Of a stretch of 34,234 bases of DNA, positions 20,394 through 29,787 are shown piece by piece. The position numbers were made by a program, and so were the translations under genes. The notes beneath the pieces were generated by a model. That model did no database searches, had not been told where the DNA came from, and saw nothing but the letters and a program-made list of their open reading frames with translations. The stretch is from Priapulus caudatus. Its lineage: Eukaryota; Priapulida; Priapulimorpha; Priapulimorphida; Priapulidae. The stretch lies in NCBI RefSeq assembly GCF_000485595.1, contig NW_014577254.1, positions 252,179 to 286,412 of the forward strand, in the 5' to 3' direction. The stretch's first letter is position 1, and each line of letters opens with the position of its first letter.

Positions 20394-23300
20394 ATATATG
20401 TATATATATTGTAAATACGTCGAATGATGAATAGGAACTCTTCATCTTGCTGATTATTTTTCATAAATTACTGCGACTAGCTGCAGTTGAAAGAAAAAGC
20501 GACTGAAAAAAATGAAGCGAGTGCAGATTATTTTACACGGACCGTTTGCCGAGGAATTATTGATAGCGCGATATTCTACTACACACCAGTCTTTCTTTAA
20601 AACCAGTCTGGCGGTAGAGTCGCCATTCAACACGATGCCATCGTTTTACGCTCAGATAAAAAAAAACTACCGCGTGTTTCCTCAAGAACGGCGTAATTTT
20701 GAGATGACGGTTTTTTTATCAGTGAAGTCAATATACAAGAACACCGAAAAACATTGTTTCCCCCGATCCGTGAGGTCTATAGGAATTTTCCGATGGGAGA
20801 TAATTTGATGTTATCTCCACTGTAGAGATGCATGACAGCGGGTCGGCTATGGTAAGGTTTCTATGCTGTCCCCTGACCTCATGGGAATGACTTCAAGGAT
20901 TCAATCAGAGTGAGACGAGAGCAGTCATATTGTTGAGATAAAACGGGTTGATAATTTGTGTTTTTGAATCAGCGATATCCTCATTCTTAGAGCCTTAGTT
21001 AAAGTGCTGTAGCACGCGATTGTGTTCGGACATTTTTTTTCATAAATGTATGTACACGAATCTTATGTTATTCACGTTTGAAATTGTGTTGATAAATTGA
21101 GCTAAAAAGCTAATTGGTCAAACCCCTATTATTTATATTATCATTATTATTATTATTATTATTAGATTTATATATTATTATTATTATTGTTATTATTATT
21201 TATTATTATCATTAGGGGTTTATCAGTTTAAAAGCGTATACGTCAAGTTTTATCAGTGTGTATTTACAAGTGTGTGTTTATAAGGACGCGTGTTATTTCG
21301 TTGTCAGATATGAACCCGTGGTCGGGTCTATCCGCCTCTGGTTTATGAACTCACGTTGTTTGTACTAAAGCTTTATGGTTAACATATACCGTCTGTTTCG
21401 GTGGTTTTGTATCACAACGCGCATGTACAATCTAAGTGACCCGAATGTTTTGTAAGTGCACAACGAAACAGGTTAAATGAGGCTGAGATGTGTTTTTACA
21501 CGAAATTCTCTTTGTTTAGGTTACGGCAGTTAGGTTAAATAATAGTTAACAATAAAAGTCATGTGAAAGCTGTTCAGTTCCGTGTAATGACAGTTCTTTA
21601 CGTTTCGTATTCCGTTTTAGTTCACCGATTTTACTGCCTATTCGCGTAGAAAATTAAAACCATTACTGGTCAACACTCTACCTGATGTATTAAGGTGAGT
21701 TTTTTCGACCGCATGCGCAACAATATACGTATCTATATATCTGAGAAGGATAATAATACAGGGAACGATTTTACTGCCTATTCGCGTCGGAAAATGAAAC
21801 CATTACGGGACAAATCTCTACCTGTTGTGTTGACGTGAGGTTTTTCTACATACGCATGCGCAACAATGCGCATCTTATCCCCGTATCTGAGAAGGATAGG
21901 AATGCGGGAAACGCCACTAGGTGCGCATCTGTCAATTGGGGTGCCTATCGCACCATCAATACGATCAAGAGCTAATACTACACCTATATAACACCAAGAG
22001 CTAATAATTTAAGGTAATGATGGTATCAATCAATCAAAAATCTCTTGATAATACCTCAATGTAGCAGGCGTGATAAACACACCTGCTTGTGCATAAACAC
22101 ACCACCGTGATAGTTGCGTTGTGTACACTATATTGACCTACCGGCCCGTGGGACGGCGTGCGGCCCCTGGTGGCAGGTAGACGGTGCCGTCGCGCGAAAT
22201 GAGCACGACCCGACCTCGTGTCGGCTGCTGCCGACGCCGTAGCGACGGACTAGATGCAAAGCTGCCCTCACTGCGGTATAATATACAGAGCAGAAATAAA
22301 CGCGCGATGATCGACAATCGTGGGAGAATTACGTTCGCGCGTGCTCGTGAAAAAAGGAACAATGTTAGCTCGCGCTAAACTCGTTGGCCCAAATCGGAAT
22401 CGCCAGACACCGGGAGCATAATAGACCTGCATACGCATATGTGTGCAGCGCTAGTGCGAGATTTCGTGTGGTATTGTTTCGCGCAGGCGAGGTGAGGCGT
22501 GGCGGCAGGTGAAATGGATGTGGCATTTAAACACCTTAAATCAACAAACCTGGCTCTGCCCCGCGGTCGCAATGCTCGGCCTGCTTCGTCCGTAGCGCGT
22601 GGCCTCTCCGAATTCCGGTTCGAGCTTACGTAGTCCCGTGGAATGTACTCCCCGTCGCCTTGAGGAAATGTGAGAGCCGTGATTCTAACTCCGGGACCGA
22701 TTCTTACGGCTGGCGGCCCTTCTTCCGATGGAACCCCGTTTAGTTCTGGGTATGGGGGCAGACGGTCTTCGACATAACCAGGCCCGCCTGCAAACGATGG
22801 AGGCGGCTGCTCCCTTTGGAAGTTTTCGTGCGGCATGGCGACGAATTTTCTTCCGCGCGAATCTTGGCGCATTGTGTTTCTGAACTCTCCTCCCCTTTCG
22901 ATGAAAGTTTGGCTCTGGGGGTCCTGTCGGAATCTCGGGTCTGGCCCAACCCGAGGATCCTCCGCAAACCTTGGGTCTTGGGCAAACCTTGGGTCTTGGG
23001 AAAACCTTGGGTCTTGGGCAAACCTTGGGTCTTCAACAAACCTCGGCTCTTGTGCGAATCTCGGATCTTGGCCTAATCTCGGATCTTGTGCGAATCGCGG
23101 ATCTTGGGCGAATCTCGGATCTTGGGCAAATCGGGGATCTTGGGCGAATCTTGGATCTTGGGCGAATCTCGGATCTTGTGCGAATCTCGGATCTTGTGCG
23201 AATCTCGGATCTTGGTCAAATCCCGTATCCTGATCATACCCTGAATTCCGGTCAAACCTTGGATCAGACCTTGGGTTAAACCTTGAGTCATATGCAGGAC

Positions 23301-26155
23301 CTGCACTGAAATCAGTATCTTCAGCAAATCTAGAATCAGGTGCAAACCCACCCCGCCGCCCGTTTCTTCGACCTTGTACAGTTTCCCGTGGATCAAGATG
23401 CCCCTGACCATGTTCAAACTGAGGGTGTGGTTGCTGGCGTCGTCCCGCCCTCTGGTGTCGTAAATTGGGCGTTGTTGTGCGGATACCTTCTGGGTTTCCT
23501 GGTGTTTGTACCGTCACTGCCGGCCGGGATCCTCGGGAAGGTAGAGGAGGTGTTTGTCTCCCAGAGTTACCCGTTCTCGAGCCGAGTAGCTGATCTCGCA
23601 CTTGAGGGTTAAATGATGGTTGTTCAGAGAAGAACTGTGTTCCAACGTACGGATTGAATGGAGCTGAGGCATCGAAACCAGTTGCGTCTGCCTCTGATTC
23701 AGTGGGTGACTGTTTTCTTGACGTGCTGCCAAATTGTGGCGGAATAGGACCTCGATTTATTGGTGGCGTGAAAGGCGCGTTTACACTTGGTGATGTTGGT
23801 TTGTCATTTCCATCCTCATTTTGCGAAAACATTGGAGGGAGATCTTTAATTGGATCGTCCCTATCATTCTCATTTGTATCATCGCTCTCTTCAATGTCGT
23901 CTATCTCGTCACGTGGAAAGTTCACCATTGGTGGTAGATCGGGTGTACTGTGAACACGGGCAGGTGATTTAGCGTCAGAGGGCTCTGTCTCCACAACCGT
24001 TGGTGCTCCTTGGGCAAAGACAGCATCTGCAAAAGGTGCATCCAGTGGTGCATTCACGGGTGCGAGTGGGGGAGCACTACCAAAGAAAGGGTTGAACGCA
24101 ATTTCGCCATCGTTACGTTGATATGGATTAAATGAGAAGGTTTCCGAGGGAGTTTCCTCTACTGAGTGTCCTTCAGTGGGTGGCTTATCATCAAAGACAG
24201 GTGGTAGAAGTCTTTCATCGGGTATTACTAGAGGTGATGAATCTTCGTCTGCGTTGGCATTCAACCTGGTTGTCAATGCAGACAATCGTAATGCTAGCGG
24301 GTCTTGAATTGGCTGTTTATCATCAGGTATTATTACGTCATGTAGGCGTGGTCGCCTTCCTTGGCGTGGATTGGTCAGAGGGAATCTGTCTGATGTTTGT
24401 TCGTTGTTGTCATTTATGCGTTCATCGATAGTAGAGGGAATATCAACACTGGGTGCATTCTCCTCGAATGGCGATGACACGGGTGGAAAAATTGGCTCAA
24501 CTGGATCATTTCTTTCCTCGGCATCTTCATTTTCTATTGCTGAGGAGAGTGGAGGTGCAATCGCTTCATCTTCAATGAAAGATGAGAAGGGCGGATAAAT
24601 AGGATAAAATGCTGGGTCATTGCTTTGCTCTGCGCCATCTTGCTCTATCGCAGAAAACAATGGCGGCGCAAACGCGTACTTAAATGTTCGCTGCGCATCT
24701 TGCGTCTCGGTATCCTTCTCATCAACAGAAAACAGATTAACTGGTGGGTCTCGTGAATTGTCATCTTCATAGGCTAACTCAGCAGTCTCCGGATCTTCAG
24801 TCGTTTCCTTTTCATAGACTGGCTCTTCCGTGGGAATAGTGGTCGCATCGGTTACTCCCTCTTCATTGTCCTCAGTAGTGGTGTCTTCTGTAGTGATGTC
24901 TTCTGTAGTGGTATCTTCGGTAGTTGTGTCTTCTGTAGTAGTGTCTTCAGTAGTGAAGTCCTCTGTTGCACTAGTGACAGCATCGATTGTTTCGCCTTCA
25001 TCAGCAGCTGGTGTGCTCATGTCCTCTGTTGCAGCAGAGGGCGCATCAGTCGCCGTTTCGTCACTGGCTACTGTCGTAATATCTTTTGTTGCATCGGTTG
25101 CGGTATCACTCGTTTCCACTACTGTAGTTATGTCTCCGGTTGTATCAGGGGTGGACTCGGTTGTTTCCACTTTATCGGTTGTTTCCACATCATCGGTTGT
25201 TTCCACTTTATCGGTTGACGTGGTTATCTGCTGCTCTGTTTCGCCACCAGTAGTAGAGATTGTTTGCTCTTCGTGAATCGCTGCTGTAGTATTTTCTGTT
25301 ACATCAACAGTCTCATCTCCCGCTGGCTGTACAGGACTCTGTTGCTCTTCTGCTGGGATCTGTGCCGCTGCTTCGCCCTGACCTTTCGCAGCAGCATTTT
25401 CGCTTCTGTTTTCTTTCTCATTGTCGATATTTTCGTCTTGCTGCTCCGCCATAGTCACGGGTATTGTTTTTTCCGTGTCGTTCGCATTCTTCTCTGTGTC
25501 TGAGGGATTGGGAACTATGGTAGGCTGGTTTACACTAGACAGGAAGTGCGCGGGACCGAAGAAGAAAGGTGAAGCCGCTCGTGGTCGAGATTCCCTGTAA
25601 TGCTTTGATTGCCTCGCGCCGCTGCTCGGCGGGGGTTTATTCTCACGAGCACCGCTCTCATCTGCACTCTTAATCACCCGACCTGCCCCGCCGCCACCTG
25701 TGTTAAAGTATGGCGGAACGTCTATAGGGAGTCCGGACGGACGATCAGGCCCGCCAGCATTAAAAAATGGAGGTTTATCCGGGCGTTCACTGGGTGTAGC
25801 GACACCGATATCGCCGGTGTGTTCTTGCCCCGAGATGCACTAGTAAAATAGAAACAAAGAATTATGTACATACTAGATCAATACTAAATATAACACGAAC
25901 GTCGGGTAATTAACAATGCGATCTGTAGCACCGCTACTCAATGGAATACCCCAGATTGTAAAAAAAAACTCAAACCAGGGCGGTTACGATTATATATAAC
26001 CTAAATATTTCAAACGGAAGAGAAGCAATTAAGTATGCACAGCAATACATCTGTATAATCTGCGAATGCTACTACCACCGAATACTAGTTCTAGTTTGGG
26101 GTTAATGACTCACAGGTAGAAGGGTCAACGCTAGTAGCACGTGTACGGGCACCAT
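18876..26155 (-). CDS. Secreted, repeat-rich acidic protein of unknown family, five exons
   Basis: Exons in transcript order: 26114-26155, 22550-25839, 22142-22270, 19607-19759, 18876-19152. All junctions are GT-AG and in phase, giving 3,891 nt (1,296 residues plus stop). Residues 1-19 (MVPVHVLLALTLLPCISGQ) are a clear signal peptide. After that come Gly/Pro/Phe patches (PPFFNAGGP, PPYFNTGG), a Thr/Glu/Asp-rich region at about 128-368 with TTTED repeats (about 304-338), a Pro/Phe/Asp-rich middle (about 395-880), about 18 DPRFAQ-like hexapeptides (about 885-995) and an Arg-rich C-terminus with VVLISRDGTVYLPPG. There are no membrane segments and almost no cysteines in the mature protein. I recognise no family; an extracellular matrix or secreted structural role is an inference from composition. 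Confidence 0.8.
19364..19395. repeat. Perfect 32-bp palindrome
   Basis: AGTGAATAATAATAGA followed directly by its exact reverse complement, with no spacer. It lies in intron 4 of the secreted-protein gene. Confidence 0.9.
19404..19535. repeat. About 36-bp tandem repeat in intron 4
   Basis: Three to four imperfect copies built on GCCTTACAATGATAGCCTTA and AATGAAATGAAACCA. Confidence 0.75.
19607..19759 (-). CDS. Secreted repeat protein, exon 4
   Basis: Acceptor TTCGTGCAG, donor CAG|GTACGT. Reads ASSSIGDSARLRLDDRERR, then an acidic run and EITSIRPTSFYG; strongly charged. Confidence 0.75.
19829..19938. repeat. (TG)n-type microsatellite
   Basis: TG/CG dinucleotide-rich tract in intron 3 of the secreted-protein gene, followed directly by (TA)n. 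Confidence 0.9.
19942..20059. repeat. (TA)n microsatellite split by the assembly gap
   Basis: TA runs occupy 19942-19974 and 20008-20059. Each is followed by nearly the same sequence (TAGCAAAATTTCGCTTGAG and TAGCAAATTTCGCTTGAG), with the gap between. Confidence 0.9.
19998..20007. other. Assembly gap (10 N)
   Basis: Ten N bases of unknown true size. The sequence before the gap is repeated after it, which suggests that two overlapping contig ends were not merged. Confidence 0.98.
20060..21625. other. Intron 3 of the secreted-protein gene, non-coding
   Basis: Holds a short hairpin (20190-20290), a (TA)n run (about 20357-20400) and (ATT)n repeats (21131-21215). A 98-codon plus-strand frame at 20512-20808 has no splice context or recognisable domain and I do not call it a gene. 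Confidence 0.6.
20190..20290. repeat. Hairpin-forming repeat
   Basis: CATAGAAATAATATAGATA and its reverse complement flank a 45-bp loop; the similarity extends to GTTACAA/GTTGTAAC outside. Possibly a very short MITE. Confidence 0.7.
21626..21914 (+). repeat. 140-bp tandem duplication
   Basis: Two adjacent diverged copies start with CGATTTTACTGCCTATTCGC at 21626 and 21766. Shared words include GCATGCGCAACAAT and ATCTGAGAAGGATA. Confidence 0.85.
22142..22270 (-). CDS. Secreted repeat protein, exon 3
   Basis: Acceptor TATACCGCAG, donor CCG|GTAGGT. Reads GSFASSPSLRRRQQPTRGR and then VVLISRDGTVYLPPG, the least low-complexity part of the protein. Confidence 0.78.
22550..25839 (-). CDS. Secreted repeat protein, exon 2 (main exon)
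   Basis: A single 3,290-nt exon, acceptor TTTTACTAG, donor GCCAG|GTTTGT, encoding residues 15-1110. The signal-peptide end (CISGQEHTGDIGVATPSER) is at its start. It holds the Thr/Glu-rich, Pro/Phe/Asp-rich and hexapeptide regions in that order. The open frame continues past the donor to 22375 but that tail is unlike the rest. Confidence 0.88.
22920..23220 (-). repeat. 18-bp coding tandem repeat (DPRFAQ hexapeptides)
   Basis: About 18 imperfect 18-bp units encode DPRFAQ with variants (DPRLGQ, EPRFVE, DPRFSQ, DPRVGP). Because the unit is a multiple of three, the antisense frames are also open here and give spurious frames on the plus strand. Confidence 0.9.
26114..26155 (-). CDS. Secreted repeat protein, exon 1 (signal peptide)
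   Basis: Only 14 codons, MVPVHVLLALTLLP, then donor CCT|GTGAGT, phase 0. The join to exon 2 completes a signal peptide, which strongly supports this start. The ATG context is ACGAGATGG. Confidence 0.75.
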
Positions 26156-26265
26156 CTCGTCAGTTGTTGCCTTTTGCTCTCTAAAAGTGTATTTAGCAAA
26201 TATTCAAAAAAAGAAAATAAATTTACACCATGGTATAAATCCTGCAATGTTTGCTATTTATCAGA

Positions 26266-26326
26266 TGTTAATAATGACAATAAATAATTGTTAATAATAT
26301 GAATGATAATTATTTGTCATTATTAA
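26266..26326. repeat. Hairpin in the probable 5' UTR of the secreted-protein gene
   Basis: GTTAATAATGACAATAAATAATT-type sequence and its inverted copy (AATTATTTGTCATTATTAAC) flank a short AT loop. It lies between the TATA box and the start codon. Confidence 0.65.
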
Positions 26327-26405
26327 CCCCTGATCTACATTCACGCACTGAAAACAAAATGTCGTTTAAATTTGTGTGGTTTAAACGGAAACGGACCGAC
26401 GGAAT

Positions 26406-26415
26406 CCTTTATATA
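26406..26415 (-). promoter_or_regulatory. Candidate TATA box of the secreted-protein gene
   Basis: TATATAAAGG on the minus strand, 251 bp upstream of the start codon, preceded by GCGC. Transcription would start near 26380. A two-codon upstream ORF (ATGGTGTAA) lies near 26230 in the implied 5' UTR. Confidence 0.4.
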
Positions 26416-26640
26416 GCGCATTGACAATTTACGTAATATTAGATTTGTTATGCAGATCGCGACTCCTACATCTTTTACACATGAGATAAGCTGCCAAAAT
26501 CTTTCAACTTCTGACAGTAGTGGGGCAGCAAAGGCCTATATGTTGACCTATTAATCATAGATAGTGATCAAGTCGGTCGCAGTTTATCTACCTTTTGATC
26601 TCCCCTTTCGCTCTCCTTTTTTCGACCCCACCCCCCGTTC

Positions 26641-26752
26641 TGTGTGTGTGCGTATGTGTGTGCGCGTGTGTGTGTGCGTGTGTACGTGTGCGCGTGCATG
26701 TGTGTGCGTGCGTATGTGTGTGCGTGTGTGCGCGCGCGCGTGTGTGTATGTG

Positions 26753-26783
<31 letters not shown>

Positions 26784-26800
26784 ATGTGTGTGTGTGCACG
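26641..26800. repeat. (TG)n-type microsatellite
   Basis: TG dinucleotides interspersed with CG, TA and CA for about 160 bp. Confidence 0.92.
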
Positions 26801-27549
26801 GGGAAGCGTGCTACGGTGTAAATCCGTAACCTTGTGTATTTCTGTTATTCCAAATTTTGTGGATGTTCAACAAGGAAAACTATGCGGAAGGCAAAATTTA
26901 AGCAAAATACAACAATACTTCTTAGGCGACTATACCCTATACAGCGTGAGACTTTTGCGGTTGTTGTCGAAGATAATAGAAACCTTTGATAACGAAAACA
27001 TGACAAAGATTGGCGTAGATCTTGGGATGATTTTACTTTCCTTTCGGTACGCAAATAGGACGTATAGGCCCGTAATGTTCTGTAACAACAGTTAAATTGC
27101 CATTGTTACAGCTTGAGCATGGGTTGCTGGGGATCGCCCAGCTTTAACATGGCGTGTGTAAACAGTATGTATGGCATGTGCTTTAGGTAGGTCAGATCTA
27201 TTGCAGTAGAAAGGTAGAGACTGTACTAAGGAATTTCGTGCAGATAGTCCCGTTGAAACTGTATAGCTATGTGCCATCGCAATCCAACAATATCCACGTA
27301 TCCTAACGAATATCCCCTCTTCACCTATTTTCCCATCTACACACATACGCACACGCGCTTGCTTTTAATTTTTCTTTCTCTTCTTCTGTCTCCTTGGCCC
27401 CACCCTATTGCACTCTTTTGTCTCTAGTGTCTTGCAAAAATTCTCTAAAATAGCCCACGTTATATAAAAGCTAGGTAGCATGGTAAACAGCCGGAATGGG
27501 TAAATGCTTTGTTGCTGTATACAGCAATATCAATAAGAAGTACATTTTA

Positions 27550-27553
<4 letters not shown>

Positions 27554-27612
<59 letters not shown>
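27554..27612. repeat. (TA)n microsatellite
   Basis: About 29 uninterrupted TA dinucleotides. Confidence 0.95.
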
Positions 27613-27615
<3 letters not shown>

Positions 27616-29125
27616 CAGAGGAGAGATGCGTACCGACATGTGCTCAATTTATGCAGGTACTGCTCTACAAACCCATTTAATTTTTCAATAGTGTGCTGTA
27701 TGATAGAGCACCGACACACATATAGTACTAGCGTTGGTATGACTATGATTTACCTATTGCTTCATAAATATGTACCCATCTGTTGAAGGGTTATAGCAGT
27801 CGGTTAACGCTGTTATGGGATATATACGTCACTATGCGGAGTACCCCCCCCCCCCCCCGAGGACTGCCCCAGATACGGAATCGAGGTTTCCGACGAGGAA
27901 TGAATGCAAAGATCCCCGATGCCAAGGACGGGATGAATGGGGAATAAAGTCACCTAGGAAGAGATATAATTTCTTATTGCGAGTATAGGTGGCCAAAAGC
28001 AATGTATAAATATAGAGGGATCTAAACTTTAGCTTTTCAAGTTTAAATGTTTTCATTCTTACGCGTTTTTAGCGGGAAATGATTATTATACCCCCAGCTA
28101 CTGATATATAGTAATGCATAATAGCCTATATGTAAAGTTAAATCAGCCGTTTATTCTGCTAACTGTTTTCACAAGTTTACTAGCAAAGCGCTAAGTAGGC
28201 CCTACGTAAGTAAAGTAACTTAACGAAGTTATCACGTGGAATATTTCACAACATGCTTGTTGACTCCGTTTTAATTATTCCAAAGGGTAGGCGGGGAGGG
28301 AAGAAAAGTAACAACCTTGAGAACTGGTTTGCTCAATTGGCATTTATATAGTCTTTTACGGTCCCTAGGGCACGCGTTATTGCAGAAGCGGCTCTACCAG
28401 AATAGATTTAAACGACAAATAAACCCAACAGCTGCCATTTAGGGTGCGTGATATCGTGAGCCACCCGCGTGGTAATTGTATGGTGTTGTGTGGTGCATAG
28501 GCTACTAGATTTGCACGTAACTATACGTTGATCTATGTCATTATTATTCGACTTATGCATTATTATTATTGCATCATAGTATAATAATTATGTTAATTAT
28601 ATTATAGCATAATGCAAGAATTACACGATTATTTTCTCTGTAGGCGCCAGTCTAGACCTGCCCTGCATGCAACGCGGATGCGTATTCCACCGTAACACCA
28701 ATAAATAACGCTTCAGCAGCATATCGTGACACAGCAATTCCACTGAAATGCATTCTTACCTGAAGGTGAAGGTTAGTTATATCAGGTGAGACATTGTCTG
28801 TAGAAATTACTATAACGTCTTACGACCTACTATAGTACCCCATATCCTCTGGATGGTTACATAGCATTCTTCTATTTCTAGGTAGCATTTAAGCAAAGCA
28901 TATCCTCTGGATATTTAGATAGCATTCTTCTATTTCTAGGTAGCATTTAAGGAAAGAATATCCTCTTAATAATTAGATAGCATTCTTCTTTTTCTAGGTA
29001 TAGCATACCCTCTGAATATTTAGATAGCATTCTTATATTTCTAGGTAGCACTTAAGGAAACCATATCCTCTGAATATTTAGATAGCATTCTTCTATTCCT
29101 ATGTAGCACTTAAGGAACGCATATA

Positions 29126-29439
29126 GCTCATAGGGTCTATGTCTACCAAGGTACTGCCGGAACGTACCCTGGGTACGGTCCGGTATACCGGAACGTACAT
29201 TGGTCACTATTTGATATATTTAGGGTTAGGATTAGGGTTAGGGTTAGGGTTAGGGTTAGGGTTAGGGTTCGGGTTCGGGTTAGGGAGTAGGCGTAGGCGA
29301 CTCCCTAGACTCGTTAGTGGAGTAGGCGAGGTACGGTCCGGCATATTAGATAGTACCAGGGTACGTTCCGGTATACCGGACCCTACCCAGGGTACGTTCC
29401 GGCAGTACCCCGGGGGAGATCGATAGACCCTCTCAGCGA
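29126..29439. mobile_element. Inverted-repeat element carrying telomeric hexamers
   Basis: The ends carry AGGGTCTAT in inverted orientation, then about 48-bp inverted arms starting GGTACTGCCGGAACGTACCC and continuing GGTCCGGTATACCGGAACGT. Between the arms lie the TTAGGG tract and a short GGCGTAGGCGACTCC-rich segment. It sits inside the minisatellite, whose array resumes on the other side. No coding capacity. Confidence 0.7.
29220..29285 (+). repeat. Interstitial telomere-type tract, (TTAGGG)n
   Basis: Eleven consecutive hexamers: eight exact TTAGGG, one TTAGGA and two TTCGGG. The bilaterian and vertebrate-type telomere unit, here internal. Confidence 0.95.
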
Positions 29440-29588
29440 AAGGGCTCCACATCCTCTGAATATTTAGATAGCATTCTTCTATTTCTAGGTAGCACTTAAG
29501 GAAAGCATATCCTCTGAATATTTAGATAGCAATCTTCTGGTGGCATTTCAGGAAACGGAAATGCTGCTGTTAATTTCTTAAATTCGGA

Positions 29589-29787
29589 TCACCCGTGTTT
29601 TACGGACTCGTTCATTATTATAAAACTCACGGACTGGAATAATCCGACATCGCTGGCAGTAATTGTGACCTTTAATCGTATTCTATTTAGTCCACGGGGT
29701 TTAACTTTTTTCCGCATATATATCTGATCTGCTTTGAGTGCAGTTAAGCTGCTTATAGGTATAACGGATAGTTGTCGTGACAGCAAA
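29589..29787 (-). CDS. Terminal exon of the third gene
   Basis: Reads QLSVIPISSLTALKADQIYM, then KKVKPRGLNRIRLKVTITAS and ends SVSFIIMNESVKHG, TGA. A GTGAGT inside (near 29629) could be a donor instead, so the end is not certain. Confidence 0.45.

Larger units (their letters stand above)
26416..28839. other. Intergenic region without supported genes
   Basis: Holds a (TG)n/CG tract at 26641-26800, a (TA)n run at 27554-27612 and a C15 run at 27844-27858. Short frames on both strands (such as 27092-27352 minus) lack splice sites and homology. Confidence 0.55.
28840..29540. repeat. About 58-bp minisatellite, interrupted
   Basis: Seven units share CATATCCTCTGAATATTTAG, ATAGCATTCTTCTATTTCTA and GGTAGCACTTAAGGAAA. 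Five units precede and two follow an insertion at 29126-29439. Confidence 0.85.

Noticed and set aside
20512-20808. 98-codon plus-strand frame starting MKRVQIILHGPF
   Set aside because: It lies in an intron of the opposite gene, has no splice sites or known domain, and contains poly-A/T stretches; treated as chance.
22835-23279. Plus-strand repeat frames (Gly/Leu/Asn/Ser-rich, 102-132 codons)
   Set aside because: Antisense shadows of the 18-bp DPRFAQ repeat, which keeps all frames open because the unit is a multiple of three.
24830-25276. 148-codon Ser/Val-rich frame on the plus strand
   Set aside because: Exact antisense of the Thr/Glu-rich part of the secreted-protein exon; composition follows from the ACX/GAX codons on the other strand.
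27092-27352. 86-codon minus-strand frame
   Set aside because: No acceptor/donor context and no recognisable pattern; an AT/GC-neutral chance frame.
29139-29452. Frames on both strands across the telomeric tract
   Set aside because: Leu-Gly and Pro-Asn runs are translations of TTAGGG and CCCTAA hexamers.
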